Source: RPQJ01 sp963748985
Lineage (GTDB): Bacteria > Pseudomonadota > Gammaproteobacteria > Steroidobacterales > Steroidobacteraceae
Direction of reading: 5' to 3'
DNA: 64,000 nt
Assembly (NCBI GenBank): GCA_963748985.1
Contig: CAVVKQ010000001.1
Location: 248,001-312,000, forward strand
A program made the translations under genes and the position numbers. Positions 26,360-38,823 of the stretch are shown here, piece by piece. Under the pieces are notes generated by a model, which was not told the DNA's origin, searched no databases, and saw only the letters and a program-made list of their open reading frames with translations. Positions within the stretch are counted from its first letter, which is position 1. Every line of letters begins with the position of its first letter.

Positions 26360-27301
26360 ATGATCTACGACAGCATCCTGCACACCATCGGACGCACGCC
26401 CATCGTGCGCGTCAACCACATCGCGCCGAAGCACGTGGACATCTACGTCAAGTGCGAGTTCTTCAATCCCGGCAGTTCGGTCAAGGACCGCCTCGCGATC
26501 GCGATCATCGAGGACGCGGAGAAGAGCGGTGCATTGCAGCCCGGGCAGACAGTGGTCGAAGCGACGTCGGGCAACACCGGCATCGCGCTTGCGATGGTCT
26601 GCGCCGCGAAGGGGTACCCGTTCGTCGCGGTCATGGTCGAGACGTTCTCGATCGAGCGGCGCAAGATCATGCGCATGCTCGGCGCCAAGGTGATCCTGAC
26701 GCCTGCCGCCGAGCGCGGCAGCGGCATGGTGCGCAAAGCCGAAGAGCTGGCGAAGAAGAACGGCTGGTTCCTCGCGCGGCAGTTCGAGAATCCCGCGAAC
26801 CCGGCGTATCACCGCCAGACCACCGGACCGGAAATCCTGAGCGATTTCGCGGGCCGTCGGCTCGATTTCTTCGTGTCGGGCTGGGGCACGGGCGGCACAC
26901 TCACCGGCGCGGGCGAAATGATCCGCCTCGCACGACCCGATGTGCGCATCGTCGCGACCGAGCCTGCGGGAGCCGCGCTGTTGTCCGGAGCCGAGTTCAA
27001 GCCACACAAGATCCAGGGGTGGACGCCGGACTTCGTGCCGAAGGTGCTGAACCGCTCGGTCCCCCACGAGATCGTCACGGTGACCGACGACGAAGCGATC
27101 GCCTCCTCGCGCGAGCTGGCGAGCAAGGAAGGCATCTTCTGCGGCATCTCATCGGGTGGAAATTTTGCGGCTGCCCTGAAGGTCGCCGGGAAGGCGCCGG
27201 AGGGTTCCGTGATCCTGACCGTGCTGGCCGACACCGCCGAACGGTACCTGTCGACGGCGCTGTTCGAAGGCATTGCCGAGGGCTCCGACCAGGAACCCTG
27301 A
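26360..27301 (+). CDS. cysK: Cysteine synthase family PLP enzyme
   Basis: This 313-residue beta-family PLP enzyme is close in length to O-acetylserine sulfhydrylase, which makes cysteine from O-acetylserine and sulfide. The Schiff-base lysine is in NPGSSVKDRLA (Lys42). The substrate loop is TSGNTG (69-74), the phosphate-binding loop is GWGTGGTLTG, and GISSGGNFAAAL near the C-terminus is typical of CysK. The start ATG 26360 follows GAAGGA. A cystathionine beta-synthase-like specificity cannot be excluded from sequence alone. Confidence 0.92.
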   Translation: MIYDSILHTIGRTPIVRVNHIAPKHVDIYVKCEFFNPGSSVKDRLAIAIIEDAEKSGALQPGQTVVEATSGNTGIALAMVCAAKGYPFVAVMVETFSIERRKIMRMLGAKVILTPAAERGSGMVRKAEELAKKNGWFLARQFENPANPAYHRQTTGPEILSDFAGRRLDFFVSGWGTGGTLTGAGEMIRLARPDVRIVATEPAGAALLSGAEFKPHKIQGWTPDFVPKVLNRSVPHEIVTVTDDEAIASSRELASKEGIFCGISSGGNFAAALKVAGKAPEGSVILTVLADTAERYLSTALFEGIAEGSDQEP

Positions 27302-27409
27302 GCGGCGACTCTACGGGCGCACGGCGTCGACATCCGTGAGCGGCAGGCGTGCGAATCAGGGATAATCTGCGGCTTCCCCTGATTCGCGCTGTCGCGCCAA
27401 CAAGACCCG

Positions 27410-28597
27410 ATGCCTGATTCCCTGCGAAAGGTGCTGCTCGGCACCCTGATCGGCGCCTTCATCGTCGGCTTTGCCTGGCATATCGCCGGCGAGCGGGCCA
27501 AGCGCGCGCCCGCCTCGATGGGCGGTCCGCCCGGTGCCGCGACGGCCGGTGGCAAGCCGGGCGCGTCTGCGGACAAGCCGGGAAGTGGTGCAGGCGGCGG
27601 TCCTGTCATCCCGGTCGTGGCGACTCCGTCGCGCACTGAACACCTCTCGCTCGAGGTCGAAGCGCTCGGCACTGCACGTGCGAGCGAATCCATCGATGTC
27701 ACGGCCAAAGTGTCCAATCTCGTCACGGCGATTCGCTTCACCGAGGGCCAGCAGGTCCGCAAGGGCGACATCCTCGTCGAACTCGACGGTGCACAAGCCC
27801 GTGCCGATCTCGCCGTGGCCGATGCGGCGCTGAAGGAAAGCGCGAGCCAGTTGCAGCGCAGCCGTGAGTTGTACGAAACCAAAGTGCTCTCCGACCAGCA
27901 GATCGAGCAGATCGAATCGACGTACTCGGCCAATGTGGCGCGCGTCGCCGCCGCGCGCTCACGCCTGAGCGACACGGTCATCCGCGCGCCGTTCAATGGC
28001 CGGGTCGGCCTGCGCCGCGCCAGTGTCGGCGGACTCGTCGCCCCGGGTACCGTCATCACAACGCTCGACGACACCAGCACGATCAAGCTCGACTTCACCG
28101 TTCCCGAGCGTGTCGTGGCGGCAATGAAGCCCGGCCTGACGCTCGAGGCGAAGAGCGTCGCCTACCCCGGAAAGGTGTTCGAAGGCACGGTCGCAAGCGT
28201 CGATTCGCGCGTTGATCCCAACACGCGTTCCGTCATCGTGCGTGCGCTGGTACCGAACGGCGATGGCCTGCTGAAGCCCGGCATGTTCCTCAACGTGCAC
28301 CTCTCGCGCGGCACGGCCGACGTGCTCGTGGTACCGGAGGAATCGCTGGTGCCGGAGCAGGGTGACGTGTTCGTTTACGTCGTGCAGGATGGCAAGGCAT
28401 CGAAGCGCAAGATCCAGACTGGCCAGCGCGCCGTCGGCACCGTGCAGGTCACGGATGGCTTGCAGGCCGGCGAAATCGTGGTCACCGAAGGCACGCAGAA
28501 ACTGCGTGACGGCGCCAGCGTCAGCGTGACCGAGCCGACCATCGTGTCCAGGCCTTCCGCCGCCGCAGCCGGCGAAGCTGGCGGCCCCGCGCAATGA
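27410..28597 (+). CDS. RND efflux periplasmic adaptor (membrane fusion protein)
   Basis: This 395-residue adaptor has an N-terminal membrane anchor (LLGTLIGAFIVGFAWHIAG), a Gly/Pro/Ala linker, and the HlyD/AcrA core. The lipoyl half-motifs are ESIDVTAKVSNLVTAIRFTE, then GQQVRKGDILVELDG. A helical hairpin follows (ELYETKVLSDQQIEQIES), then the second lipoyl half VIRAPFNGRVGLRRASVGG and the beta-barrel. It links an inner-membrane RND pump to an outer-membrane channel. The stop overlaps the pump start (ATGA, 28594-28597). Confidence 0.93.
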   Translation: MPDSLRKVLLGTLIGAFIVGFAWHIAGERAKRAPASMGGPPGAATAGGKPGASADKPGSGAGGGPVIPVVATPSRTEHLSLEVEALGTARASESIDVTAKVSNLVTAIRFTEGQQVRKGDILVELDGAQARADLAVADAALKESASQLQRSRELYETKVLSDQQIEQIESTYSANVARVAAARSRLSDTVIRAPFNGRVGLRRASVGGLVAPGTVITTLDDTSTIKLDFTVPERVVAAMKPGLTLEAKSVAYPGKVFEGTVASVDSRVDPNTRSVIVRALVPNGDGLLKPGMFLNVHLSRGTADVLVVPEESLVPEQGDVFVYVVQDGKASKRKIQTGQRAVGTVQVTDGLQAGEIVVTEGTQKLRDGASVSVTEPTIVSRPSAAAAGEAGGPAQ

Positions 28598-31500
28598 AAA
28601 TCTCGGAAGTCTCGGTCAAGCGCCCGGTCTTTGCCGCGGTCATCAGCCTGATGCTGGTGATCCTCGGCCTGCTGTCGGCCTCGCGGCTGGCGGTGCGCGA
28701 GCTTCCCGACGTCGAGGCCCCGATCGTCTCGATCGACACCAATTACCTCGGCGCGTCGGCCGACGTCGTCGAGACCAAGATCACGCAGGTGATCGAAGAG
28801 CGCGTGGCCGGACTCGAGGGCATCACCAAGATCACTTCGCAGAGCACCGACGGCCGCTCGAGCATCAACCTCGAATTCGACCCGGGCCGCTCGGTCGACG
28901 AGGCCGCGAACGACGTGCGCGATCGCGTGGCGCGGGTCGCCAACAACCTTCCTCCGGAAGCCGACCCGCCCGAGGTCGGCAAGGTCGACTTCGGTGCCGA
29001 CCCGATCATCTGGCTGGCGCTGTCGAGCGACACCATGAACGTGCTCGAACTCACCGACTATGCCGAGCGCGAACTCGTCGATCGCTTCAGCGTCCTGCCC
29101 GGGGTCGCGCGTGTGCGCATGGGCGGTGCCCGTCGCTTTGCGATGCGTGTCTGGATCGACCGCGAAGCGCTTGCCGCGCGCCAGCTTACGGTCGCCGACG
29201 TCGAAGCCTCGCTGCGCCGCGAGAACGTGCAGCTGCCCGCAGGACGCATCGAGTCGTCGCAGCGCGAACTCACGCTGCGTACCGAGACGGGCCTCAACAC
29301 CGAGCAGGAATTCCGCGAACTCGTGATCGGCCGCGGCGCGGGCGGTTACCTGGTTCGCCTCGGTGAGGTAGCCGACGTGCGTCTCGCTGCCGAAAACGAA
29401 CGAACCATCTCGCGCACCAACGGGATACCCGGCATCAGCATCGGCATCGAGCAGATCTCCAAGGCAAATACGCTCGAAGTCGCCAGGGCGGTGCGGGCCG
29501 AGCGCGAGCGCATCCTCCCCGACCTGCCCGCAGGCACCCGGCTCGAGATCAACCTCGATCGTTCGGTCTACATCGAATCGTCGATGGTGGAGGTCGTCAG
29601 GGCACTGCTGATCGCGATGGCCCTCGTAATCGCCGTCATCTACCTCTTCCTCGGCAACCTGCGGGCCACGCTCGTGCCGGCGGTGACGATTCCGGTTTCG
29701 ATCATCGCCGCCTTCATCGTCATGGGGGCGCTGGGTTTCTCGATCAACACGCTCACGCTGCTCGGACTGGTGCTTGCCATCGGCCTGGTCGTCGACGATG
29801 CAATCGTCGTGCTCGAGAACATCTATCGGCGGATGGAAAACGGCGAGCCCGCCTTGATCGCGTCGGTCGACGGCTCGCGCGAAATCGGTTTCGCCGTGGT
29901 CGCGACCACGATGGTGCTCGTCGCGGTGTTCCTGCCGATGTCGTTCCTCTCGGGGAACGTCGGCAAGCTGTTTCGCGAGTTCGGCTTCACCATCGCGGCA
30001 GCGGTCGCGTTCTCGTCGCTCGTCGCGCTGACGCTGACGCCGATGATGACATCAAAGCTGTTTGCCGGTGGCGCGCATCGCTCGCGCATGGCCGTCGCCG
30101 TCGATGATTTCTTCCAGCGCTTGTCCGCATGGTACGACCGCAACCTGCGGCGAGCCATGCGCCGGCCATGGCTCGTCGTCGGCGGCACGATCGCGGCGAC
30201 AGCGATGGCCGCTGTGCTGCTCAAGGTGTTGCCGAGCGAACTCGCCCCGGTCGAAGACCGCGGCTTCGTCTTCATCGGAATGAACGGTCCGGAAGGCTCC
30301 TCGCTCGAATACATGGATCGCCACCTGCGCATCCTCGAAGGGATGGCGGCGAAGCAGATGGAGACCGGCGACGTGGTGCGCGTCAGCGCGCGCGTGCCGG
30401 GCGGCTTCGGCGGTGCCGGCAGTCAGGTGAACGAGTCACGCGGCTTCCTGCTGCTCGCGCCCTGGGGCGAGCGCACGCGCACTGCCGACCAGATCGCGCA
30501 GTCGCTGCGCGGACCGCTCAATGCGGTGCCGGGCGTGCGCGGCTTCGTGACGGTACCGGGCGGGTTCGGCGGCGGCGGCGCGCCGGTGCAGGTCGTGCTG
30601 CAGGGCACCGAGTACGCCGACCTCGTGCAGTGGCGCGACCTCCTGATGCAGCGCATGGGCGACAACCCGGGACTCACCAACGTCCAGTCGAACTACGAAG
30701 AGCGCAAGCCGCAACTCAGCGTCGCGGTGGACCGCAATCGCGCGGCCGATCTCGGCGTCTCGTTGCAGACGGTATCGCGTACGCTCGAAACCGTGCTCGG
30801 TTCCCGCATCGTCACCACGTTCATCGACCGTGACCGCGAATACAACGTGATACTGCAGGGCCGCGCCGAAGACCGCGCGACACCCAACGATCTCGACAAC
30901 CTGTACGTGCGTTCCGACCGCACGGGCGAACTCGTCCCGCTGTCGAACCTGGTGAAGCTCAACGAGCTCGCGGGTCCGACGCGTCTCAACCGGTTCGACC
31001 GGCTGCGCTCGATCACGGTCAGCGCCGCGCTCACGCCGGGGTACCCGCTCGGCGACGGCCTTCGGTACGTCGAGAACGTCATCGAGAAGGAGGTGCCGCC
31101 CTCGGTCAAGCTCGCTTACGACGGCCCATCGCGTGAGTTCAAGCAGTCGGGTTCGCAGCTGTACTGGATGTTCCTGCTGACGCTGGTGGTCGTGTTCCTG
31201 GTGCTGGCCGCGCTGTTCGAGAGTTTCCTGCATCCGTTCATCATCATCACCACCGTGCCGCTCGCCATCATCGGCGCGCTGGTCGGACTGTGGATGTATG
31301 GCATGTCGATCAACGTCTACAGCCAGATTGCGGCGATCATGCTGGTGGGGCTTGCGGCGAAGAACGGCATCCTCATCGTCGAATTCGCCAACCAGTTGCG
31401 CGACCGGGGTATGGAGTACACCGAGGCCGTGATTGAGGCCGGGGCAATCCGCCTGCGTCCCGTGCTGATGACCAGCTTCTGCACGGCATTTGGCGCATTG

Positions 31501-31731
31501 CCGCTGATGCTTGCATCCGGCGCGGGCGCTGGTTCGCTGCAGTCGATCGGCGTGGTCGTCTTCTACGGCGTATTGATTTCGGTGCTGATGACACTGGTGG
31601 TGGTCCCGGTGGTCTATGCGCTGGTCGCCCGCAACACTGGATCCCCGGAGGAGGTGGCGCACCGGCTCGACCAGTTGCGCCAGAAATTCACTGGCGGCGG
31701 CCCGGCGGATGGAACGCAACCGGCTGAATAA
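28594..31731 (+). CDS. RND multidrug efflux permease (HAE-1 type)
   Basis: This 1045-residue proton-driven inner-membrane pump has the expected 12 helices and two large periplasmic loops. The start MKISEVSVKRPVFAAVISLM, the TM4 proton-relay aspartates in LAIGLVVDDAIVVLEN, and the Gly-rich KNGILIVEFANQLRD near the C-terminal half place it in the AcrB/MexF family. It is translationally coupled to its adaptor. No TolC-type outer-membrane gene or regulator is adjacent, so the channel is encoded elsewhere. Substrates cannot be inferred. Confidence 0.95.
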   Translation: MKISEVSVKRPVFAAVISLMLVILGLLSASRLAVRELPDVEAPIVSIDTNYLGASADVVETKITQVIEERVAGLEGITKITSQSTDGRSSINLEFDPGRSVDEAANDVRDRVARVANNLPPEADPPEVGKVDFGADPIIWLALSSDTMNVLELTDYAERELVDRFSVLPGVARVRMGGARRFAMRVWIDREALAARQLTVADVEASLRRENVQLPAGRIESSQRELTLRTETGLNTEQEFRELVIGRGAGGYLVRLGEVADVRLAAENERTISRTNGIPGISIGIEQISKANTLEVARAVRAERERILPDLPAGTRLEINLDRSVYIESSMVEVVRALLIAMALVIAVIYLFLGNLRATLVPAVTIPVSIIAAFIVMGALGFSINTLTLLGLVLAIGLVVDDAIVVLENIYRRMENGEPALIASVDGSREIGFAVVATTMVLVAVFLPMSFLSGNVGKLFREFGFTIAAAVAFSSLVALTLTPMMTSKLFAGGAHRSRMAVAVDDFFQRLSAWYDRNLRRAMRRPWLVVGGTIAATAMAAVLLKVLPSELAPVEDRGFVFIGMNGPEGSSLEYMDRHLRILEGMAAKQMETGDVVRVSARVPGGFGGAGSQVNESRGFLLLAPWGERTRTADQIAQSLRGPLNAVPGVRGFVTVPGGFGGGGAPVQVVLQGTEYADLVQWRDLLMQRMGDNPGLTNVQSNYEERKPQLSVAVDRNRAADLGVSLQTVSRTLETVLGSRIVTTFIDRDREYNVILQGRAEDRATPNDLDNLYVRSDRTGELVPLSNLVKLNELAGPTRLNRFDRLRSITVSAALTPGYPLGDGLRYVENVIEKEVPPSVKLAYDGPSREFKQSGSQLYWMFLLTLVVVFLVLAALFESFLHPFIIITTVPLAIIGALVGLWMYGMSINVYSQIAAIMLVGLAAKNGILIVEFANQLRDRGMEYTEAVIEAGAIRLRPVLMTSFCTAFGALPLMLASGAGAGSLQSIGVVVFYGVLISVLMTLVVVPVVYALVARNTGSPEEVAHRLDQLRQKFTGGGPADGTQPAE

Positions 31732-31879
31732 TAAGTAAAAAGCAGCAGTTTTTTGGGTCAGGTCCGCGACCGGCCCGGTGGCTTGCTACAATCGCGACCC
31801 GACCCCGGGACACTCCACTCGCGCATTGCGCGGACTCTTCCGCAGTTGCGAAAGGGCTGCAGAACGTCCGCGACCGGCC

Positions 31880-33385
31880 ATGGCACAGAGTCCTTACCAG
31901 CAACTCGAGCAGGAATTCCGCCGCCTTCACGCCTTCCAGGGCGCGGCGAGCCTGCTGCGCTGGGACTCGGCGGTGATGATGCCGCGGGGCAGCGCCGACG
32001 TCCGCGGCGAACAGCTCGCCGTCCTCAATTCCGAAAGCCATGCGCTGCTCACGTCACCGAAGGTGTCGCGCCTGATCGAGCGCGCCCAGGCCAACAAGTC
32101 GCAGCTCGAGGACTGGCAGCTCGCCAACCTGCGCGAGATGCGCCGCGAACGCGATCACGCGATCGCCACGCCCCTTACGTTGATCACCCGCCTGGCGCGC
32201 GCCACGTCGCTCGCTGAAGTGCGTTGGCTCGAGGCGCGCCAGGAGAACAACTTCGAGCTCTTCGCGCCGCACCTCGAAGAAGTTGTCGCACTGACCCGCG
32301 ACAAGGCACAGGTGTTGTCGCAGGCACTCGGACTCGCGCCGTACGACTCGTTGATCGACGGCTTCAGCCCGGGTTTCCTGAGCGCGGACATCGACCAGTT
32401 GTTCAAGGTAATGATCCGGCGCCTGCCGAACCTGATCCGGGAGGCCATCGAACTGCAGGCTGATCGCCCGCCGCTGCCGATCGTCGGCAAGGTGAGCATA
32501 TCGAAGCAGCGCGCGCTGGCGCACGAAGTGATGCGCGTCATCGGCTTCCCGTTCGACCGCGGCCGGCTCGACGAGAGCAGTCGTGCATTCACGGAAGGAG
32601 TGTGGGGCGACGTGCGCATCGCCACCCGCTACGACGTCAATGAACCGTTCACTGGACTGATGGGCGTGCTGCACGAAGTCGGGCAGGCAATGTACGACCT
32701 CGGCCTGCCCGCCGCATGGCGCGATCAGCCGGTGGGTCGCGACCGCGGCATGGCGCTGGAGGAAAGCCAGTCGTTGCTCCTCGAAATGATCATTGGCCGG
32801 AGCCGGTCATTCCTCACGTGGCTGCGGCCGCTGCTCGAGAAGCACTTCGGGTGCACGGGTCCCGAGTGGGACGTCGAGAATCTCTACCGCACGCTCACTC
32901 GCGTGCGACGCAGTGCGATCCGCGCCGACGCGGACGAACTAACGTATCCCGTCCACATCATGCTGCGCTACGACCTGGAAAAGCAGATTTTCGAAGGGAC
33001 GATGCCGGTGCGCAACCTGCCCGAGGCGTGGCGCGCCGGATTCGATCGTCGTCTCGGTTTACGCCCGTCGAACGATACCGACGGCTGCCTGCAGGACCCG
33101 CACTGGGCGCTGGGGCAGTTCGGGTATTTCCCGTCGTATGCGCTGGGCTCTTTCATTGCCGCGCAGCTGCACGAGACCTTGCGGACGCAGAGCGAGCACT
33201 TCGACGCGGAAATTGCGGAAGGCCGCTTCGGCGGGCTGTTCGAATGGCTGCGGCAGAACGTGCACGGCCGCGGTGCGAGCGTGGGCGCGCAGGAGCTGAT
33301 CAAGGACGCAACGGGCCGCACGCTGTCCGCAGCGCCCTGGCTGCGTTACGCCGAAGCGAAGTACCTCGAGGAGGTCGCGTCGTGA
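31880..33385 (+). CDS. M32 carboxypeptidase homologue lacking canonical active-site residues
   Basis: This 501-residue protein is collinear with thermostable carboxypeptidase Taq (M32). DVRIATRYD precedes the metal site, and ADELTYPVHIMLRYDLEKQI and PSYALGSFIAAQL follow. However, the zinc motif HEXXH reads H265-E-V-G-Q269, so the second His is Gln. The conserved HESQ motif reads E294-E-S-Q. Both changes are plain in the DNA (CAG, GAG) with the frame intact. The protein may be inactive or use a different chemistry. The ATG at 31880 has no evident ribosome site; a TACAAT box at 31785 and a 14-bp direct repeat (31762 and 31866) lie upstream. Confidence 0.88.
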   Translation: MAQSPYQQLEQEFRRLHAFQGAASLLRWDSAVMMPRGSADVRGEQLAVLNSESHALLTSPKVSRLIERAQANKSQLEDWQLANLREMRRERDHAIATPLTLITRLARATSLAEVRWLEARQENNFELFAPHLEEVVALTRDKAQVLSQALGLAPYDSLIDGFSPGFLSADIDQLFKVMIRRLPNLIREAIELQADRPPLPIVGKVSISKQRALAHEVMRVIGFPFDRGRLDESSRAFTEGVWGDVRIATRYDVNEPFTGLMGVLHEVGQAMYDLGLPAAWRDQPVGRDRGMALEESQSLLLEMIIGRSRSFLTWLRPLLEKHFGCTGPEWDVENLYRTLTRVRRSAIRADADELTYPVHIMLRYDLEKQIFEGTMPVRNLPEAWRAGFDRRLGLRPSNDTDGCLQDPHWALGQFGYFPSYALGSFIAAQLHETLRTQSEHFDAEIAEGRFGGLFEWLRQNVHGRGASVGAQELIKDATGRTLSAAPWLRYAEAKYLEEVAS

Positions 33386-33408
33386 TCGCTTGCTCGGGTC
33401 TCAGGACG

Positions 33409-35617
33409 TCACGGCTCGCCAACAGTCCGTCGCGTGGTGCCGACATCGATCTGTGAGGCTTCCAGCTCTGCCGAAATTTCGGCCACCCGACCCTGCGCGA
33501 GCGCGGCTGCGCCGCCAGAATCCAGCCAGTCCGCGAACTCGCGGGCCTTGAGTGGTGGCGAGATGTAAGCCCCCTGGACCTCGTCACAGCCCAGGCAGCA
33601 CACCATCTCGAGCGACTCCGCGTCCTCGATGCCTTCGGCCACCGAGCGGATCCGCAGGGTCCTCGTCATTGCCAGGACCGCCGCCGCGACACCCTGGGCG
33701 CCGACGTCGGTGTACAGGTCGGCCATGAGCGACCGGCCCAGCTTTACGCAGTCCAGCGGCAACCGGCGAATCTGTCCGAACGAGGAAAAGCCGGTCCCGA
33801 AATCATCCATGGAGATCCGGACGCCCTCGCGCCGCAGCGCCTCGAGCATGCGGCGGGCTTCCGGCGGAGCGTGCACGACGCTCGACTCCGTGATCTCGAT
33901 CTCGAGTGCCTCTGCTGGAAGCCGGTGCTTGTTGAGCGCCGCCTTGATTCGGGTGGCGAAGTTCGGGTGGCGCAGCTGGCGCGCGGCCATGTTGACCGAC
34001 ACGAAGAAGTCGTCCTCGAAGCGGGCGCGCCACGAAGCGACCTGCCGGCAGGCTTCATCGAGGACCCAGTCGCCGATCTGGTCAATGAGGCCCGTTTCTT
34101 CGGCGATCGGCACGAACTCGTCGGGTCCGACCGGGCCAAGTTGCGCATGCTCCCAGCGCAGCAGGCACTCGACGCCCGCGAGTTCGAGCGTGTCACTCGC
34201 TACGCGGGGCTGGTACGCCAGGTGCAGTTCGCCAGCCGCGACTGCCCGCCGCAGCGCCGACTCGATCGCCAGTCGCCTGCGCGAGCGAGCCAGGGGCACC
34301 GGCGAGAACTGTTCGCAGGACCGCGGTTCCCGTGCCTGTTCGGACGCCGCCTGTGCATTGATCAACAACTGCTCGGCGCCCGTGGTGTCGCCATCGACCA
34401 GCGCCAGGCCGGCGCTGACAGCCGGCAGGTACTCGGTCCCGAGATTCGTCGGTTGGCCGCTCACGCGCGCCAGCGTCGTGCAGATCAGGTTCGACAGGTT
34501 CTCGACTGGCTCGCGACTGTGGAACAGCATCGCGAGACCACGCCTCGGACGTGCGACACACCGTAGCGACGCTGACATGCCTGAGCAGGGTGGTGCCCCC
34601 TCCGGCGCTGGCCTCGGCCAGGTGCTCGCCGATTTGCCGAGCCGCTTCGGACAAGAGTTTGTCCGCGAGTTCGGCGCCGTGCGCCTGCACGATGCGGTCG
34701 AGGCCGTGCACGCGAAAGGCCGCCACACACAGGGCAATCCCAGGCTTGCGGTCCTTGAGCGCGATCGACAGTTGCTCGAGGAGGTAGCGACGGTTCGGCA
34801 GGCCCGAGGCGCTGTCGAAATAGGACAGCGTTCGCACCGCGTCTTCAGCTCGGCGCAGGCGGGTGAGGTCCTGCAGCGTGACAAGGACCGTGTGTGCGTG
34901 AGCCGAGCCGGCGGCCTGGACGAGTTCCGCTTCCTGGTGGATATAAAGATCCTTGCCGGCGGCCGTTCGCAGGCGGTGTTCAGAGCTGAACCCGCTGTTC
35001 TCGGTGGCGCAGGCGATGAAGGCCTGTCGCGCCTGGATCTGCTCGGCGGGGTCGAGCATCGCGACGAACGATTCGTACCGTTCCATGGGCTGCGAGTCGC
35101 GTTCGAGGATCTGGGCCACCATCGGCGACATGTCCAGGGTCTTGCCGTCGAGCGTGAGTTCCCAATGGCCGACCCGCGCAATGCGCTGGGCCAGCAGCAG
35201 CTTGGAGCGACTCGACCAGAGATTGTCCTGCATGGCGCGGTCGCGCAGCAGGAATCGCACCCGCTCAACCAGCAGGCGCGGGTTCATGCCCTTCTGGGCG
35301 AAGTCACTCGCTCCCGCGGCAAAGGCGTCGCTGATCGACACGATGTCATTGCGGCCGGTCAGCATCAGGATCGGCAGGAGCCGACCGTCGGCGCGCTCGC
35401 GGATTCGACGACAGACTTCGATACCGGTCATTTTCGGCATATTCACGTCGAGAATCACGCAGTCGGGCTGCGTGGGCTCGAACTGCCGTACTGCCTCTTC
35501 GCCGTCGTTGGCGGTATGCACTACGAATCCCGCGCCGCCGAGGGCAGCCTCGGCGAGCAGCAGGTGCGAGGGGTCGTCGTCCGCGATCAGGATTGTGTTG
35601 ATGTGCATCGGATCCAT
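33409..35617 (-). CDS. Response regulator with PAS, degenerate GGDEF and EAL domains (single frameshift)
   Basis: The N-terminal receiver (TILIADDDPSHLLLAEAALG, phospho-Asp in CVILDVNMPKMTG) leads to a PAS-like region (RVGHWELTLDGKTLDMSPMV). Next comes a GGDEF-type domain starting at YFDSASGLPNRRYLLEQL but with no GGDEF motif. The EAL domain has ECLLRW in place of EALLRW, EITES, DDFGTGFSSFG and AEGIEDAES, so cyclic-di-GMP hydrolysis is possible. The reading frame changes near 34541: the first half stays open in one frame to 34193 and the second is open from 35268 to 33409. The start ATG 35617 has GGAG upstream. It follows the kinase and Hpt genes on the same strand and is probably their output. 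Confidence 0.82.
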
Positions 35618-35666
35618 GCGTGCGAAATCTCCATGCGGACTGAGCATTCAGTCTGGTCCATCCAGG

Positions 35667-36050
35667 TCACGTCCCGGTGCTGCGCTTGGTCTGGCCCCTG
35701 AGGGCCGACTCGAGTTGCTCATACGCCTGTTGGAGGCCGGAGGCCGCGCGACGCGCGGCCTGCAGGTCCGCTTGCTCGCGGACTGCGTTCTCCAACACGT
35801 CGAGCTGCTCGCCGAGCCGTCGTCCGCCGAGGTTACTGACGGCAGACTTGAGCGAATGTGCCGCGGCTCCAGCCGCTTCGAGCTCGCCGGCCTCGAGCGC
35901 GGCACCGATATTGCGCAGCGCTTCTGGCGCAGACGCGAACAGCATGTCGCACAAGCGCTCGAAGATCTGCGGCCGACCGAGGCCCCGGATCGCCTGCACC
36001 TGCTCTTCGTCGAGGACCGGAACGCCGGGCGCGAGGACCTCTACAAACAA
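35667..36050 (-). CDS. Histidine phosphotransfer (Hpt) domain, probably the C-terminus of the upstream kinase
   Basis: About 110 residues form an Hpt four-helix domain with the phospho-accepting His in AAAHSLKSAVSNLGG. Only a TTG start (36050) is available and it has no ribosome site. The frame stays open upstream to about 36180 and there encodes a typical acidic, Ala/Thr-rich linker (DDAASADDAPDLTATATITL). The kinase gene ends at 36100 in another frame with an Arg/Ser-rich tail that looks like shadow sequence. The simplest reading is a BarA-like hybrid kinase split by one frameshift. Confidence 0.75.
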   Translation of the reverse strand: MFVEVLAPGVPVLDEEQVQAIRGLGRPQIFERLCDMLFASAPEALRNIGAALEAGELEAAGAAAHSLKSAVSNLGGRRLGEQLDVLENAVREQADLQAARRAASGLQQAYEQLESALRGQTKRSTGT

Positions 36051-36099
36051 GGCGGAGTCGAGCAGCGTGATGGTTGCTGTCGCTGTCAGGTCGGGAGCG

Positions 36100-38655
<2,556 letters not shown>

Positions 38656-38823
38656 GCGAGCGCAGCCCCGTCGCGCAGCACGGCAGCGGCGTGCGATACC
38701 ATGACGTCCCGTGCGGAGGAATAATGAGTCGTTTTCATCGTTGCAGTAGCGCTTGCGCGAGTACTTCCCGTAGGCGGTCCGAGCGGGCGGTTAACAGAAT
38801 ACGGTCCGGCCAACGGTGAAAAC

